Source: Thermoleophilia bacterium
GTDB lineage: Bacteria; Actinomycetota; Thermoleophilia; Gaiellales; Gaiellaceae
NCBI GenBank assembly: GCA_014534295.1
Contig: JACVRU010000037.1
Span: 1-12,653, forward strand
Reading direction: 5' to 3'
Length of the DNA stretch: 12,653 bases
The position numbers were made by a program, and so were the translations under genes. Below, one piece after another: positions 6,948-12,653 of this stretch. The notes below the pieces were generated by a model. The model saw nothing but the letters and a program-made list of their open reading frames with translations, did no database searches and was not told the DNA's origin. Within the stretch, counting starts at the first letter, position 1. Every line of letters begins with the position of its first letter.

Positions 6948-7556
6948 CTACTTGTCGGTGGCCGTCCGCTGCGTGCCGGTGAACGTGTAGGTCAGCTGGG
7001 AGCTGAGCCCCTGCATCGCGTTCGGCGCGCTCACGGGCAGCGTCAGCGTCACGCGCAGGTGGTCGGTCTGACCGGCGGCGACCGAGGCCAGGTTGGCCAG
7101 CGCCAGCTCGGAGCCGACGACGGGCCGCTGGCCGAGCACCGTCGAGGTCGTCCCCCCGCACGTGTACGTGAAGGCGGGCGAGGAGCCGGACTCCGTCCAG
7201 GCCTGCGAGCACTTGTCGATCGCGAGCTTGAGCCCGTTCGTCGCATCGGTGTCGAGCAGCGAGCTGACGGTCGCGGCGGTGGTCAACGTGACCGAGCCGA
7301 GGTCGTCGGAGCTGGCGACGCCGGTGTTCGAGAGGTTCACGGCGCGCTGCATCGTGTCCCCGGGGAGCAGGCCGCTGGCGCCGAGCGTCAGGCGGTTGGC
7401 CGGCCCGGGCGTGCCGAGGGCGATCGAGACACTGCCGGTGGAGACGGCCGACTGGCTCGCCTCCGTGGAGCTGGTGAAGGTCGCGAAGGTGCCGAGCGCG
7501 GCGATCGAGACTGTCGCCCCGAGAACGGCGATCGAAGCGAGGATGTTCCTGAGCAT
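6948..7556 (-). CDS. TasA/camelysin-like secreted protein with SipW-dependent signal peptide
   Basis: A 202-residue exported protein. The hydrophobic core (about 5-21) runs into GTFATFTSSTEAS (22-34) and then STGSVSIALG, a pattern typical of SipW-dependent precursors and of the TasA/CalY family, whose members build extracellular fibres or act as surface proteases. The mature part is Thr/Ser-rich and beta-like, with LLPGDTMQRAVNLSNTG (63-79), a motif common in these proteins, and a C-terminal LSSQLTYTFTGTQRTATDK. C116 and C133 may be paired. ATG at 7556 is chosen because AGGAG lies eight bases upstream; an in-frame GTG at 7589 would add residues that do not look like a signal peptide. It is first in the leftward set with sipW and the FN3 protein. 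Fibre formation is inferred from the family. Confidence 0.88.
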   Translation of the reverse strand: MLRNILASIAVLGATVSIAALGTFATFTSSTEASQSAVSTGSVSIALGTPGPANRLTLGASGLLPGDTMQRAVNLSNTGVASSDDLGSVTLTTAATVSSLLDTDATNGLKLAIDKCSQAWTESGSSPAFTYTCGGTTSTVLGQRPVVGSELALANLASVAAGQTDHLRVTLTLPVSAPNAMQGLSSQLTYTFTGTQRTATDK

Positions 7557-7695
7557 CTGAGGTCTCCTGGTTGGGTTTGACGCCCTCACTGTCGGGGGCG
7601 CGCGTTGGAGGCCGGCGGCCGCTTCGGTGTGAAATCCGTTGGAGCCGCGGGCTCAGGGATCGCCGTGCGCGTGTCGAAGGACGGAGGTGATGGAC
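7557..7695. promoter_or_regulatory. Divergent intergenic region between the TasA-like gene and the histidine kinase gene
   Basis: This 139-bp gap must hold the promoters of the leftward secretion set and of the rightward kinase gene. A TTGACG at 7577-7582 resembles a -35 element on the plus strand, but no matching -10 is seen at the right distance. No clear palindrome was found. Confidence 0.5.
7683..7688 (+). promoter_or_regulatory. Ribosome-binding site that favours GTG 7696 as kinase start
   Basis: GGAGGT at 7683-7688 is a near-perfect Shine-Dalgarno sequence. It lies seven bases before GTG at 7696 but only one base before ATG at 7690, so GTG is the better-placed start although ATG is the stronger codon. 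Confidence 0.55.
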
Positions 7696-9351
7696 GTGCG
7701 TGCGAGCTTCGGACGGCGAACGTGGGCGGCGGTGGGAGCCACGGGCCTCGCGCTCACGGGCGTCTACTTCCTTCTGCCCGCGGCCGGAGCGGCCCAGCTG
7801 GCCCTCGGCGGCGTGATCGGCTTCGTCGCCGGCGCCTGCCTCGTGCTCGGCGCCGCCCGCCAGGCGGTCGCGACCGACCGGCTGGCGTGGCTGCTGATCG
7901 CGGCGGGCGTCGTCTGCTTCGCGGGCGGCGACGTCCTCTTCGGCGCCTACGAGCTCACCGACCAGTCGCCCTTCCCCTCGGCGGCCGACGGCATCTACCT
8001 CGCCGCCTACCCGCTCCTGCTCGGCGGCGTGCTGTTGCTCGGCCGCCAGCAGGGGCGCCAGCGCAGGTTCGCGCTGGCGGACGCCCTGATCGCCGCGGGC
8101 GCGCTCGCGCTCGTTCAGTGGGTCTTCGTGATGGATCCGCTCGTCGACGAAGAGTCGGGCCTCGCCCGACTGATCCTCCTCGCCTACCCTGCGATGGACA
8201 TCCTGCTCGCCGCCGGGCTCGCCAGCCTGCTGTTCACGCCGGCGTGGCGCTGCCCGGCCCTCTGGCTGCTTGCCGGCGCGATCCTCCTCCAGCTCGCGGG
8301 CGACGAGGTTTACCTGCTGCTCGCGGACACGTACGCATCGGGCTCGTGGGTCGACGCCTCGTGGCTCCTCTCGTACGTGCTCTTCGCGGCGGCCGCGCTC
8401 CATCCCTCCGCGCTCGACCTCCGCAGCCCGGCCGCGGGCGCCGCGCTCGGGTGGGCGAGGATCGTCTTCCTCGGCGGCGCGCTCGTCGCCGTGCCGGTCG
8501 CGCTCGTGGTCGCGTCGCCGGAAGGCGCCGAGCTCCCCGTCCTCGTCGTTCTCTCGGCCGCGCTCTCCGTGCTCGTCCTGCTGCGAATCGTGGCGCTGAC
8601 GACCGCGCTTGCCGCCGAGAACGAGCGGCTGCTCGAGCTCGACCGGCTCAAGGACGAGTTCGTCGGGCTCGTCTCGCACGACCTCCGGACGCCGCTGACG
8701 TCGATCACCGGGTATGCCGAGCTGCTGCTCGACGAGGAGGACTCGCTGCGGGAGGACCAGCGCCGGTTCCTGACGGTGATCGACCGGAACGCGCGCAGGC
8801 TCCAGCGCCTGCTCGACGATCTGCTGTTCGAGGCTCGCCTCCAGGCGGGCGAGCCTGCGCTCGAGCTGCGCCAGGTCGACCTTGCCGAGGTGGCGGCCGA
8901 CTGCCTCGAGGAGTCCCGTCCCACGGCGCACGAGGCAGACGTCGAGGTCGTGCTCTCCGCCGCCGGAGCCGTGCTTGTCCCGGGCGACCGGGCGCGACTC
9001 GCGCAGCTGCTCGACAACCTCGTCTCGAACGCGATCAAGTTCACGCCGGCCGGGGGGCGCGTGGAGGTGAGAGTGACCGGCTGGAGCGAGGCCGTGCTCG
9101 AGGTCTCCGATACGGGGATCGGGATCCCGCCCGGCGAGGAAGGCGGGCTCTTCGAGCGGTTCTCACGTGCCTCGAACGCCCGCGACCGCCAGCTGCCGGG
9201 AACCGGGCTCGGGCTGCACATCGTCCAGGCGATCGTGACCGCGCACGGGGGCGCGATCACGGTCGAGCCGGGGCCGGAGGGCGGGACGACGTTTCGCGTC
9301 GAGCTGCCGCTCAGCCGGAGGGCGGACGATACCGGTAGCCGAACCCCCTGA
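7696..9351 (+). CDS. Multi-pass membrane sensor histidine kinase
   Basis: A 551-residue kinase (553 if it starts at ATG 7690). Residues 1 to about 310 carry many hydrophobic segments, probably eight to ten. They include FPSAADGIYLAAYPLLLGG, a motif I associate with membrane sensor regions of actinobacterial kinases and GGDEF proteins. A coiled linker (AAENERLLELDRLK) leads to the HisKA domain, with phospho-acceptor H328 in VSHDLRTPLTSITGY. The HATPase domain follows, with N445 (LLDNLVSNAIKF), D472 in DTGIGIP, an FERF motif and GTGLGLHIVQ. There is no HAMP or PAS domain and no large extracellular loop, so it probably senses within the membrane. Its 3' end overlaps by 41 bp that of the convergent response regulator, its likely partner. 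It diverges from the TasA-like/sipW set, a plausible target. Confidence 0.92.
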   Translation: MRASFGRRTWAAVGATGLALTGVYFLLPAAGAAQLALGGVIGFVAGACLVLGAARQAVATDRLAWLLIAAGVVCFAGGDVLFGAYELTDQSPFPSAADGIYLAAYPLLLGGVLLLGRQQGRQRRFALADALIAAGALALVQWVFVMDPLVDEESGLARLILLAYPAMDILLAAGLASLLFTPAWRCPALWLLAGAILLQLAGDEVYLLLADTYASGSWVDASWLLSYVLFAAAALHPSALDLRSPAAGAALGWARIVFLGGALVAVPVALVVASPEGAELPVLVVLSAALSVLVLLRIVALTTALAAENERLLELDRLKDEFVGLVSHDLRTPLTSITGYAELLLDEEDSLREDQRRFLTVIDRNARRLQRLLDDLLFEARLQAGEPALELRQVDLAEVAADCLEESRPTAHEADVEVVLSAAGAVLVPGDRARLAQLLDNLVSNAIKFTPAGGRVEVRVTGWSEAVLEVSDTGIGIPPGEEGGLFERFSRASNARDRQLPGTGLGLHIVQAIVTAHGGAITVEPGPEGGTTFRVELPLSRRADDTGSRTP

Positions 9352-10006
9352 CCGTCTCGATCGGAACGGAGTCGGGCGCTTCGGGGTCGAGCTTGCGACG
9401 CAGGTAGCTCACGTAGAGCTTGACCTGCTCCGGCGAGACGGCGAACGGGTCTCGCCAGACGAGCTCCAGCAGCTGCTCGCGGCTCAGCACCTGGCGCGGA
9501 TGGCGGACGAGCGTCAGCAGCAGCCCGAACTCGAGCGGCGTGAGGTCGACCGAGCGCCCGGCGTACGTGACGAGCCGCTGCGCGACGTCGACGGTGAGGA
9601 GGGCGTCCGTGTAGCGGTCGGACTCTTCCGCGCCTCCGCGGGCGGCCCGCCGGAGTAAGGCCTGGACTCGCGCCACGAGCTCCTGCCGGCCGAAGGGCTT
9701 CGTCACGTAGTCGTCGGCGCCGGCCGCGAGGCCCCGCACTCGCTGGAGCTCCTCGCCCCGCGCGGTCAGCATGATCACGGGGACCTCGCTGAGCTCCCGG
9801 ATCCGCTCGAGCGTGTCCCAGCCGTCCATCACGGGCATCGAGACGTCGAGGACGACCAGATCGGGGCGCTCGGCGTAGAACGTCCGCAGCCCCTCCTGCC
9901 CGTCGGCGGCCTCGAGCACCTCGTAGCCGGCGCGCGTGAGGATCTCCCGGAGGAGCCCGCGCACGTCGGCCTCGTCGTCGACGATCAGGACCGTCGCCTC
10001 GCTCAT
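9311..10006 (-). CDS. OmpR/PhoB-family response regulator
   Basis: A 231-residue two-component transcription factor. The receiver domain (about 4-118) has the acidic pair D10/D11, the phospho-acceptor D54 in VVLDVSMPVMDGW, T81 (MLTARG) and K103 (VTKPF). The winged-helix DNA-binding domain (about 133-229) shows LTPLEFGLLLTLVRHPRQVLSREQLLELVW and ends TVRGFGYRYRPP, the standard PhoB-type wing. All key residues are present. No ribosome-binding site precedes the ATG at 10006, but a TATGAA lies six bases upstream, so the transcript may be leaderless. It is convergent with the kinase gene, overlapping by 41 bp, and divergent from the receiver-like gene. Pairing with the kinase is inferred from adjacency. 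Confidence 0.93.
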   Translation of the reverse strand: MSEATVLIVDDEADVRGLLREILTRAGYEVLEAADGQEGLRTFYAERPDLVVLDVSMPVMDGWDTLERIRELSEVPVIMLTARGEELQRVRGLAAGADDYVTKPFGRQELVARVQALLRRAARGGAEESDRYTDALLTVDVAQRLVTYAGRSVDLTPLEFGLLLTLVRHPRQVLSREQLLELVWRDPFAVSPEQVKLYVSYLRRKLDPEAPDSVPIETVRGFGYRYRPPSG

Positions 10007-10012
10007 ACCGGA

Positions 10013-10018
10013 TTCATA
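10013..10018 (-). promoter_or_regulatory. Candidate -10 element for a leaderless response-regulator transcript
   Basis: On the minus strand TATGAA is followed by six bases and then the ATG of the regulator, so transcription could begin at the A of the start codon. No convincing -35 is seen and there is no Shine-Dalgarno sequence. Confidence 0.35.
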
Positions 10019-10068
10019 CCCCGGCCCGGGCGGTTTCCCTGCGCCGAGGGCCGAGGATCCCGACTGGC

Positions 10069-10419
10069 ATGGCTCGTGTCCTCGTCAGCGAATCCGACTC
10101 CGGCGTGCGCGGCCTCCTACTGGCCGTGCTCCGGCGCCGCGGGCACGATGCGGTGGCGCTCCCCGGCCGCGCCGACGAGGAGCTCCCCGAAGGGGACCTG
10201 CTCGTCGCCGAGCCAGCCTACGGCCACGGCCTCCTGCACGCCTGGGCGCTCAGGGACCAGGATCCCTCGCTCGCGATCGTGCTCGTGAGCATCCTGCCTC
10301 CCGAGCGCGCATTCCTCGGGCTGCGCCCGGCCGCCTACCTCCTCAAGCCGTTCTCCGTTGCGGCGCTCGAGCGGGCCGTGGACGCCGCGCTCACCAGTAG
10401 TGCCGCCGCGGCCCGATAG
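10069..10419 (+). CDS. Stand-alone receiver-like domain protein with Glu at the phospho-acceptor site
   Basis: A 116-residue protein with the size and pattern of a single CheY-like receiver: MARVLVSESDSGVRGLLLAVLRRRGHDA at the start, a central LLVAEPAY strand, IVLVSILPP, and YLLKPFSVAALERAV at the end. The acidic pocket is reduced to E8 and D10. The Asp that normally accepts phosphate is E48, S74 takes the Thr/Ser position and K93 of LKPF is kept. Glu here often mimics the phosphorylated state, so it may be a constitutive or non-phosphorylated partner (inference). There is no output domain. GAGGA lies 12 bases before the ATG, farther than usual. It diverges from the OmpR-type regulator with 62 bp between them, and its last 29 bp overlap the DUF6131-like gene on the other strand. 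Confidence 0.8.
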   Translation: MARVLVSESDSGVRGLLLAVLRRRGHDAVALPGRADEELPEGDLLVAEPAYGHGLLHAWALRDQDPSLAIVLVSILPPERAFLGLRPAAYLLKPFSVAALERAVDAALTSSAAAAR

Positions 10420-10546
10420 CCCGGTCCATCGTCCCGAGCAGGGCCAGGATCAGGCCGATGACGAGCAGGATGATCCCGATCGTCCACAGGATGCCGATGC
10501 CTGTAATGAGGCCGATGATCAGCAGGATCAGGCCGAGCACGATCAT
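10391..10546 (-). CDS. DUF6131-like small two-helix membrane protein (51 aa)
   Basis: A 51-residue very hydrophobic protein: two membrane helices (about 2-19 and 22-40) joined by a short Gly/Trp turn (GIGILWTIG), then a basic tail MDRAIGPRRHYW. This pattern (MIVLG, ILWTIGIILLVIG, GRRHWY-like end) matches my memory of the short actinobacterial DUF6131 proteins, whose function is unknown. The ATG at 10546 is well supported by GGGAGG six bases upstream. The 3' end overlaps the receiver-like gene on the opposite strand by 29 bp. Confidence 0.8.
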   Translation of the reverse strand: MIVLGLILLIIGLITGIGILWTIGIILLVIGLILALLGTMDRAIGPRRHYW

Positions 10547-10623
10547 GTCTTGCCTCCCGGTCCGGTGGTTGGGAACTGGGACGCTATGCCCTGGCGCCCA
10601 GCTCTGCACACATGGGCCGCGTC

Positions 10624-10937
10624 TCACTTCAGCTCGCCGTCCCCGGTGTTGACGGGTCGTGCCAGACGCCGACCGGCACGATCAGCGCCCAGTCGTCCTC
10701 GACCTCGTACGTCTCGTCGATCCGCTCGTCCCCTCGGCCGAGCTCCGCCGGCCCGCGGTCCGCTCGACGCGCAGGAACTGGTCCGGGTCGTGGTGGGCCT
10801 CCCAGCCGATCTCGTCGCCGGGCGCGAGCCGCATCACCGTGAGCTGCGTGTGCTCGGCGGTAAAGAGACGGCGCGGGAGGCATCGTTCGCCACCGTCTCT
10901 TCTCGATGTCTCCGACCCAGTCGAGCTTCGCATCCAT
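10624..10937 (-). pseudogene. Cupin-domain protein gene broken by four frameshifts
   Basis: Joining three reading frames recovers a small cupin of the metal-binding barrel type. It starts MDAKLDWVGDIE (10937-10902), then ETVANDASRAV in a second frame (10899-10867). LFTAEHTQLTVMRLAPGDEIGWEAHHDPDQFLRVER follows in a third frame (about 10867-10760). ELGRGDERIDETYEVEDDWALIVPVGVWH returns to the first frame (about 10745-10659), and VNTGDGELK then reads in another frame before TGA (10626-10624). Each switch equals the loss of one base (or gain of two). Related cupins usually run on past the GELK point for about 15 residues, so the C-terminus may also be cut. The ribosome-binding site, GGAGGAG before the ATG, is intact. 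No single frame covers the domain. Natural decay is more likely than sequencing error because neighbouring genes are clean, but error is not excluded. Confidence 0.8.
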
Positions 10938-10960
10938 GTCTCCTCCTGCGGTCGGGGAGG

Positions 10961-11021
10961 CGGAGCCGAGCAGGAGTCGAACCTACCCAGCGTGGGCTGC
11001 CACGCCGGACCGGTTTTGAAG
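10961..11021 (-). tRNA. selC: tRNA-Sec-like 3' half (selC fragment or degenerate gene, anticodon UCA)
   Basis: Read on the minus strand, this has the elements of the 3' half of a selenocysteine tRNA in order. They are an anticodon loop CTTCAAA (11021-11015, UCA at 11019-11017), a long variable arm GCGTGG-CAGC-CCACGC (11005-10990, perfect 6-bp stem) and a T-arm GTAGG-TTCGACT-CCTGC (10986-10970). An 8-base acceptor strand TCGGCTCC (10969-10962) and G73 (10961) follow, then CC without an encoded CCA. The 8-base acceptor, G73 and UCA are tRNA-Sec traits. The 5' half is not convincing: the bases before the loop do not pair with ACCGG, and no D-arm is seen. A GGGGCCGA at 11067-11060 could pair with the acceptor strand (8 bp, one wobble), but that makes a molecule of 107 nt. 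It may be a decayed gene or an integration scar. Confidence 0.55.
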
Positions 11022-11123
11022 CGTCGTCAGTTGAGGCGCGAGGGCCTACGAAGGGGGTTTCGGCCCCGCTTCCGTCCCTTTCAGGTGCGTCGCTCAAACT
11101 CGTGCGGAACGCCCCCGACCTCT

Positions 11124-11141
11124 GTCGAGTGCTGACTCGAC
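11124..11141. terminator. Candidate hairpin downstream of the tandem-cyclase gene
   Basis: GTCGAGT (11124-11130) and ACTCGAC (11135-11141) form a perfect 7-bp stem with a 4-base loop. It lies about 40 bp past the stop of the leftward cyclase gene. There is no T-tract on either side, so termination is only a possibility. Confidence 0.35.
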
Positions 11142-11180
11142 GCTCGCGCTGGGCGACGACCTCACGGACTAGTACCTCAG

Positions 11181-12275
11181 CTACGGGCCCTGAACCAGCT
11201 CGTAGAGCTTGGCCGGCTCGTCGAAGTCCGGGATAGCGAGTTCGCCGAGGCTCCGCAGCGGCGGCGTGCGGGAGTCGCCCTCGAGGAGGGCAGCCGTCGA
11301 CTGTGAGACGAGCACTTGTCCAGGCTCGACTACCTTGGCGAGCCTCATGAGCCGGGCGAAAGCGGTGCCAGCAGCCGGTCGTCGCGGGTCGCCGGACCAG
11401 CGTCCTGTGTGGAGGACGATCGATATCTCGACGTCGCATTCGGGCGGCCACGCGAATTCGCGCAGCGCAGCGCGGACGGCAGCGGCCGCTCGTACGGAAT
11501 CGCTGGCGCTGCGGAACACTGCATAGACGTGGTCCCCGCTCCGCTCAAGGACATAGCCGCTGTTCGCTTCGACATTCGCGGTCACGATCCCGTGGTAGTC
11601 GTCGACGAGTGCCCTGCTCGCCTCGTCTCCGAGCGCGCGGATCACCTCTCGCCAACCAGACAGATCGGTGTGAAGGAAGGTACCCGCACCAGGCACCTGG
11701 GCGTCAGACTCGGGTGTGCGCGGTGGACCGAACTTCGACGCCAACGACGGTACCGTCAACTGGAACAGACGTTGCTCACGGGCGAGCCCCTTGAGCCGGT
11801 GCTCGCCCAGATCGAGCACGTCAACGCCGGTCGACTCAGCGTCCTCGATGATGCCGGCGGTCGCGTTCGACGCGAGGATCTGACCACCCCGAGCCGCGTC
11901 GCAGATGCGTGCCGCGCGATGCACCCCGATCCCGACGTAGCCGTCCTCGGCGAGATGAGGCTCGGCCGTATGGAGTCCCATCCGCACCCGAACTTCGACG
12001 CCGGACGGCCACGCGAACCGAGCCACCTCGAGCTGCGCGCTGACCGCAGCAGCGACGGCGTCTCGGGCACTCTCGAAGGCGATGAAGAACCCGTCGCCCG
12101 CGGTGTCGATCTCCTTCCCGCCGTGGGCGGCGAATGAGTGGCGCAGCAGCCGACGGTGGTCGCGGCGGATGGCGGCGAAGACATCGTCGCCTACGCGGCG
12201 GAGCAGCTCGGTCGATCCCTCAATGTCGCTGAAGAGGAAGGTGACGGTGCCACGCGGGAGCGACGCTCCGCCCAT
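11181..12275 (-). CDS. Protein with two tandem class III cyclase-like domains
   Basis: A 364-residue soluble protein. Domain 1 (about 8-173) has the first metal Asp D17 (TFLFSDIEGSTELL), the second D61 (DTAGDGFFIAF) and R123 in VHRAARI. D57 replaces the substrate Lys and H119 the transition-state Asn, as in the cyclase-like domains found with LuxR/ATPase regulators in actinobacteria. It ends with LGEHRLKGLAREQRLFQL. Domain 2 (about 196-361) is more divergent but keeps HTDLSGW (D204), RSGDHVYAVF (D248), R311 and a LGELAIPDFDEPAKLYEL end that parallels domain 1. The pair could form one intramolecular pseudo-dimer; whether it makes cAMP is uncertain. ATG at 12275 is chosen because the domain begins at once; there is no Shine-Dalgarno sequence. 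A GACAAT six bases upstream suggests a leaderless message. Composition appears slightly less GC-rich than the left part. Confidence 0.88.
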   Translation of the reverse strand: MGGASLPRGTVTFLFSDIEGSTELLRRVGDDVFAAIRRDHRRLLRHSFAAHGGKEIDTAGDGFFIAFESARDAVAAAVSAQLEVARFAWPSGVEVRVRMGLHTAEPHLAEDGYVGIGVHRAARICDAARGGQILASNATAGIIEDAESTGVDVLDLGEHRLKGLAREQRLFQLTVPSLASKFGPPRTPESDAQVPGAGTFLHTDLSGWREVIRALGDEASRALVDDYHGIVTANVEANSGYVLERSGDHVYAVFRSASDSVRAAAAVRAALREFAWPPECDVEISIVLHTGRWSGDPRRPAAGTAFARLMRLAKVVEPGQVLVSQSTAALLEGDSRTPPLRSLGELAIPDFDEPAKLYELVQGP

Positions 12276-12281
12276 GCTGCG

Positions 12282-12287
12282 ATTGTC
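12282..12287 (-). promoter_or_regulatory. Candidate -10 element for a leaderless tandem-cyclase transcript
   Basis: On the minus strand GACAAT is followed by CGCAGC and then the ATG, the same six-base spacing as upstream of the response regulator. No clear -35 or ribosome-binding site is seen. Confidence 0.35.
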
Positions 12288-12612
12288 GCACCACGGCCCC
12301 TGCACGCCGCGTCGCTCGCCACGGGCCGGGCTGCGTCCCGTTCGCCCAAGCCGCATCGCAGTTGTCGAGACGTTGAGAGCGACGCACTTCCGATGCTCCA
12401 ACGTTCCAGTGACGATCGGCAGCCGTCGCTCACACTTCAATGCGGACCTGGCCCGGGGAGGCTGCACCAGGTCGCGTTCGCGGTCCGCGCCGCGGCGTGT
12501 TCCCAGGACGCTCTGCGCGGGGCGTTGTTGCACAACCCCGGGCCACGGTGCTGGTTCTGTTGCCCGAAATGGTGCAGCGCGCCAGAAATGTGTCGGTTCC
12601 AGGACTTCTTCC
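12288..12612. other. Gene-free stretch
   Basis: No supported gene on either strand. Open frames here lack ribosome-binding sites and have arginine-, serine- and proline-rich shadow composition. The leftward frame open upstream of 12275 could extend the cyclase protein by 86 residues, but that extension looks non-coding. An imperfect hairpin (GGGG at 12519-12522 and TTGT at 12525-12528 pairing with ACAACCCC at 12532-12539) is the only local structure noticed. Confidence 0.5.
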
Positions 12613-12613
12613 A

Positions 12614-12653
12614 GGGGAGCGGCGTGGGAGTCGAGCCCACCACGGAGCTAGAC
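12614..12653 (-). tRNA. Possible tRNA 3' end (T-arm and acceptor strand), truncated by the window edge
   Basis: On the minus strand GTGGG-CTCGACT-CCCAC (12640-12624) forms a perfect 5-bp T-stem with a 7-base TCGACT-type loop. It is followed by GCCGCTCCCC, which could be the acceptor 3' strand. C at position 54 instead of T is unusual. The rest of the molecule would lie beyond the window, so the amino acid cannot be called. Confidence 0.35.

Noticed and set aside
6925..8931. 668-residue open frame on the minus strand across the TasA-like and kinase genes
   Set aside because: Low-complexity charged composition and no recognisable domain. It covers the kinase antisense and the TasA-like gene in another frame, both of which have clear motifs and ribosome-binding sites.
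12276..12533. N-terminal extension of the tandem-cyclase protein by 86 residues
   Set aside because: The extension has no domain or signal features and no ribosome-binding site, and it passes through sequence resembling intergenic DNA. The domain starts immediately at the ATG at 12275.
10961..12640. The two tRNA-like 3' ends as matching attachment sites of one integrated element
   Set aside because: They share only a short T-loop core (TCGACTCC) and differ through the stems and acceptor strands, so they are not direct repeats. No integrase gene lies between them.
1..12653. CRISPR arrays, insertion sequences or tandem repeats
   Set aside because: No regularly spaced direct repeats, transposase motifs or terminal inverted repeats were seen on either strand.

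Overview
The window is uniformly GC-rich, close to 70% or above over most of its length by eye. Its genes fit an actinobacterium, probably of the Thermoleophilia (Gaiellales or Solirubrobacterales type). The reasons are GTG and ATG starts, ATGA/GTGA overlaps between consecutive genes, a DUF6131-like 51-residue membrane protein, a SipW/TasA-type secretion module and several class III cyclase domains. The taxonomic call is inference.

Left part (1-5973). A partial HisC-type aminotransferase runs leftward off the window. It diverges, with only 27 bp between starts, from a rightward group: an AidB-like acyl-CoA dehydrogenase (892-2436), a small cyclic-nucleotide-binding (cNBD) protein sharing ATGA with it (2433-2846), a 153-bp gap holding a hairpin and a 15-bp palindrome, a FOXRED2-like FAD oxidoreductase (3000-4478), a membrane-anchored class III nucleotide cyclase sharing GTGA (4475-5827), and a 49-residue protein sharing ATGA (5824-5973). 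A cyclase and a cyclic-nucleotide-type sensor near two flavoenzymes suggests a stress or redox module. However, the sensor lacks the usual phosphate-binding Arg, and the cyclase lacks the usual adenine-selecting residues.

Middle part (5976-10546). A leftward set encodes a TasA/camelysin-like secreted protein, a SipW-type (Ser/His) signal peptidase and a secreted single-FN3-domain protein. It looks like a surface-fibre or matrix module with its own peptidase. Diverging from it is a multi-pass membrane histidine kinase, whose 3' end overlaps by 41 bp the 3' end of a convergent OmpR/PhoB-type response regulator. Next come a stand-alone receiver-like domain with Glu at the phospho-acceptor position and the DUF6131-like gene, again convergent and overlapping. 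The kinase and regulator are the obvious candidates to control the secreted module.

Right part (10547-12653). This region looks degraded or accessory. It holds a small cupin gene broken by four frameshifts, immediately downstream (in its reading direction) of a tRNA-Sec-like 3' half whose 5' half does not fold. It also holds a leftward gene for a protein with two tandem, partly degenerate class III cyclase domains, a gene-free stretch of about 380 bp, and a tRNA-like T-arm at the right edge.
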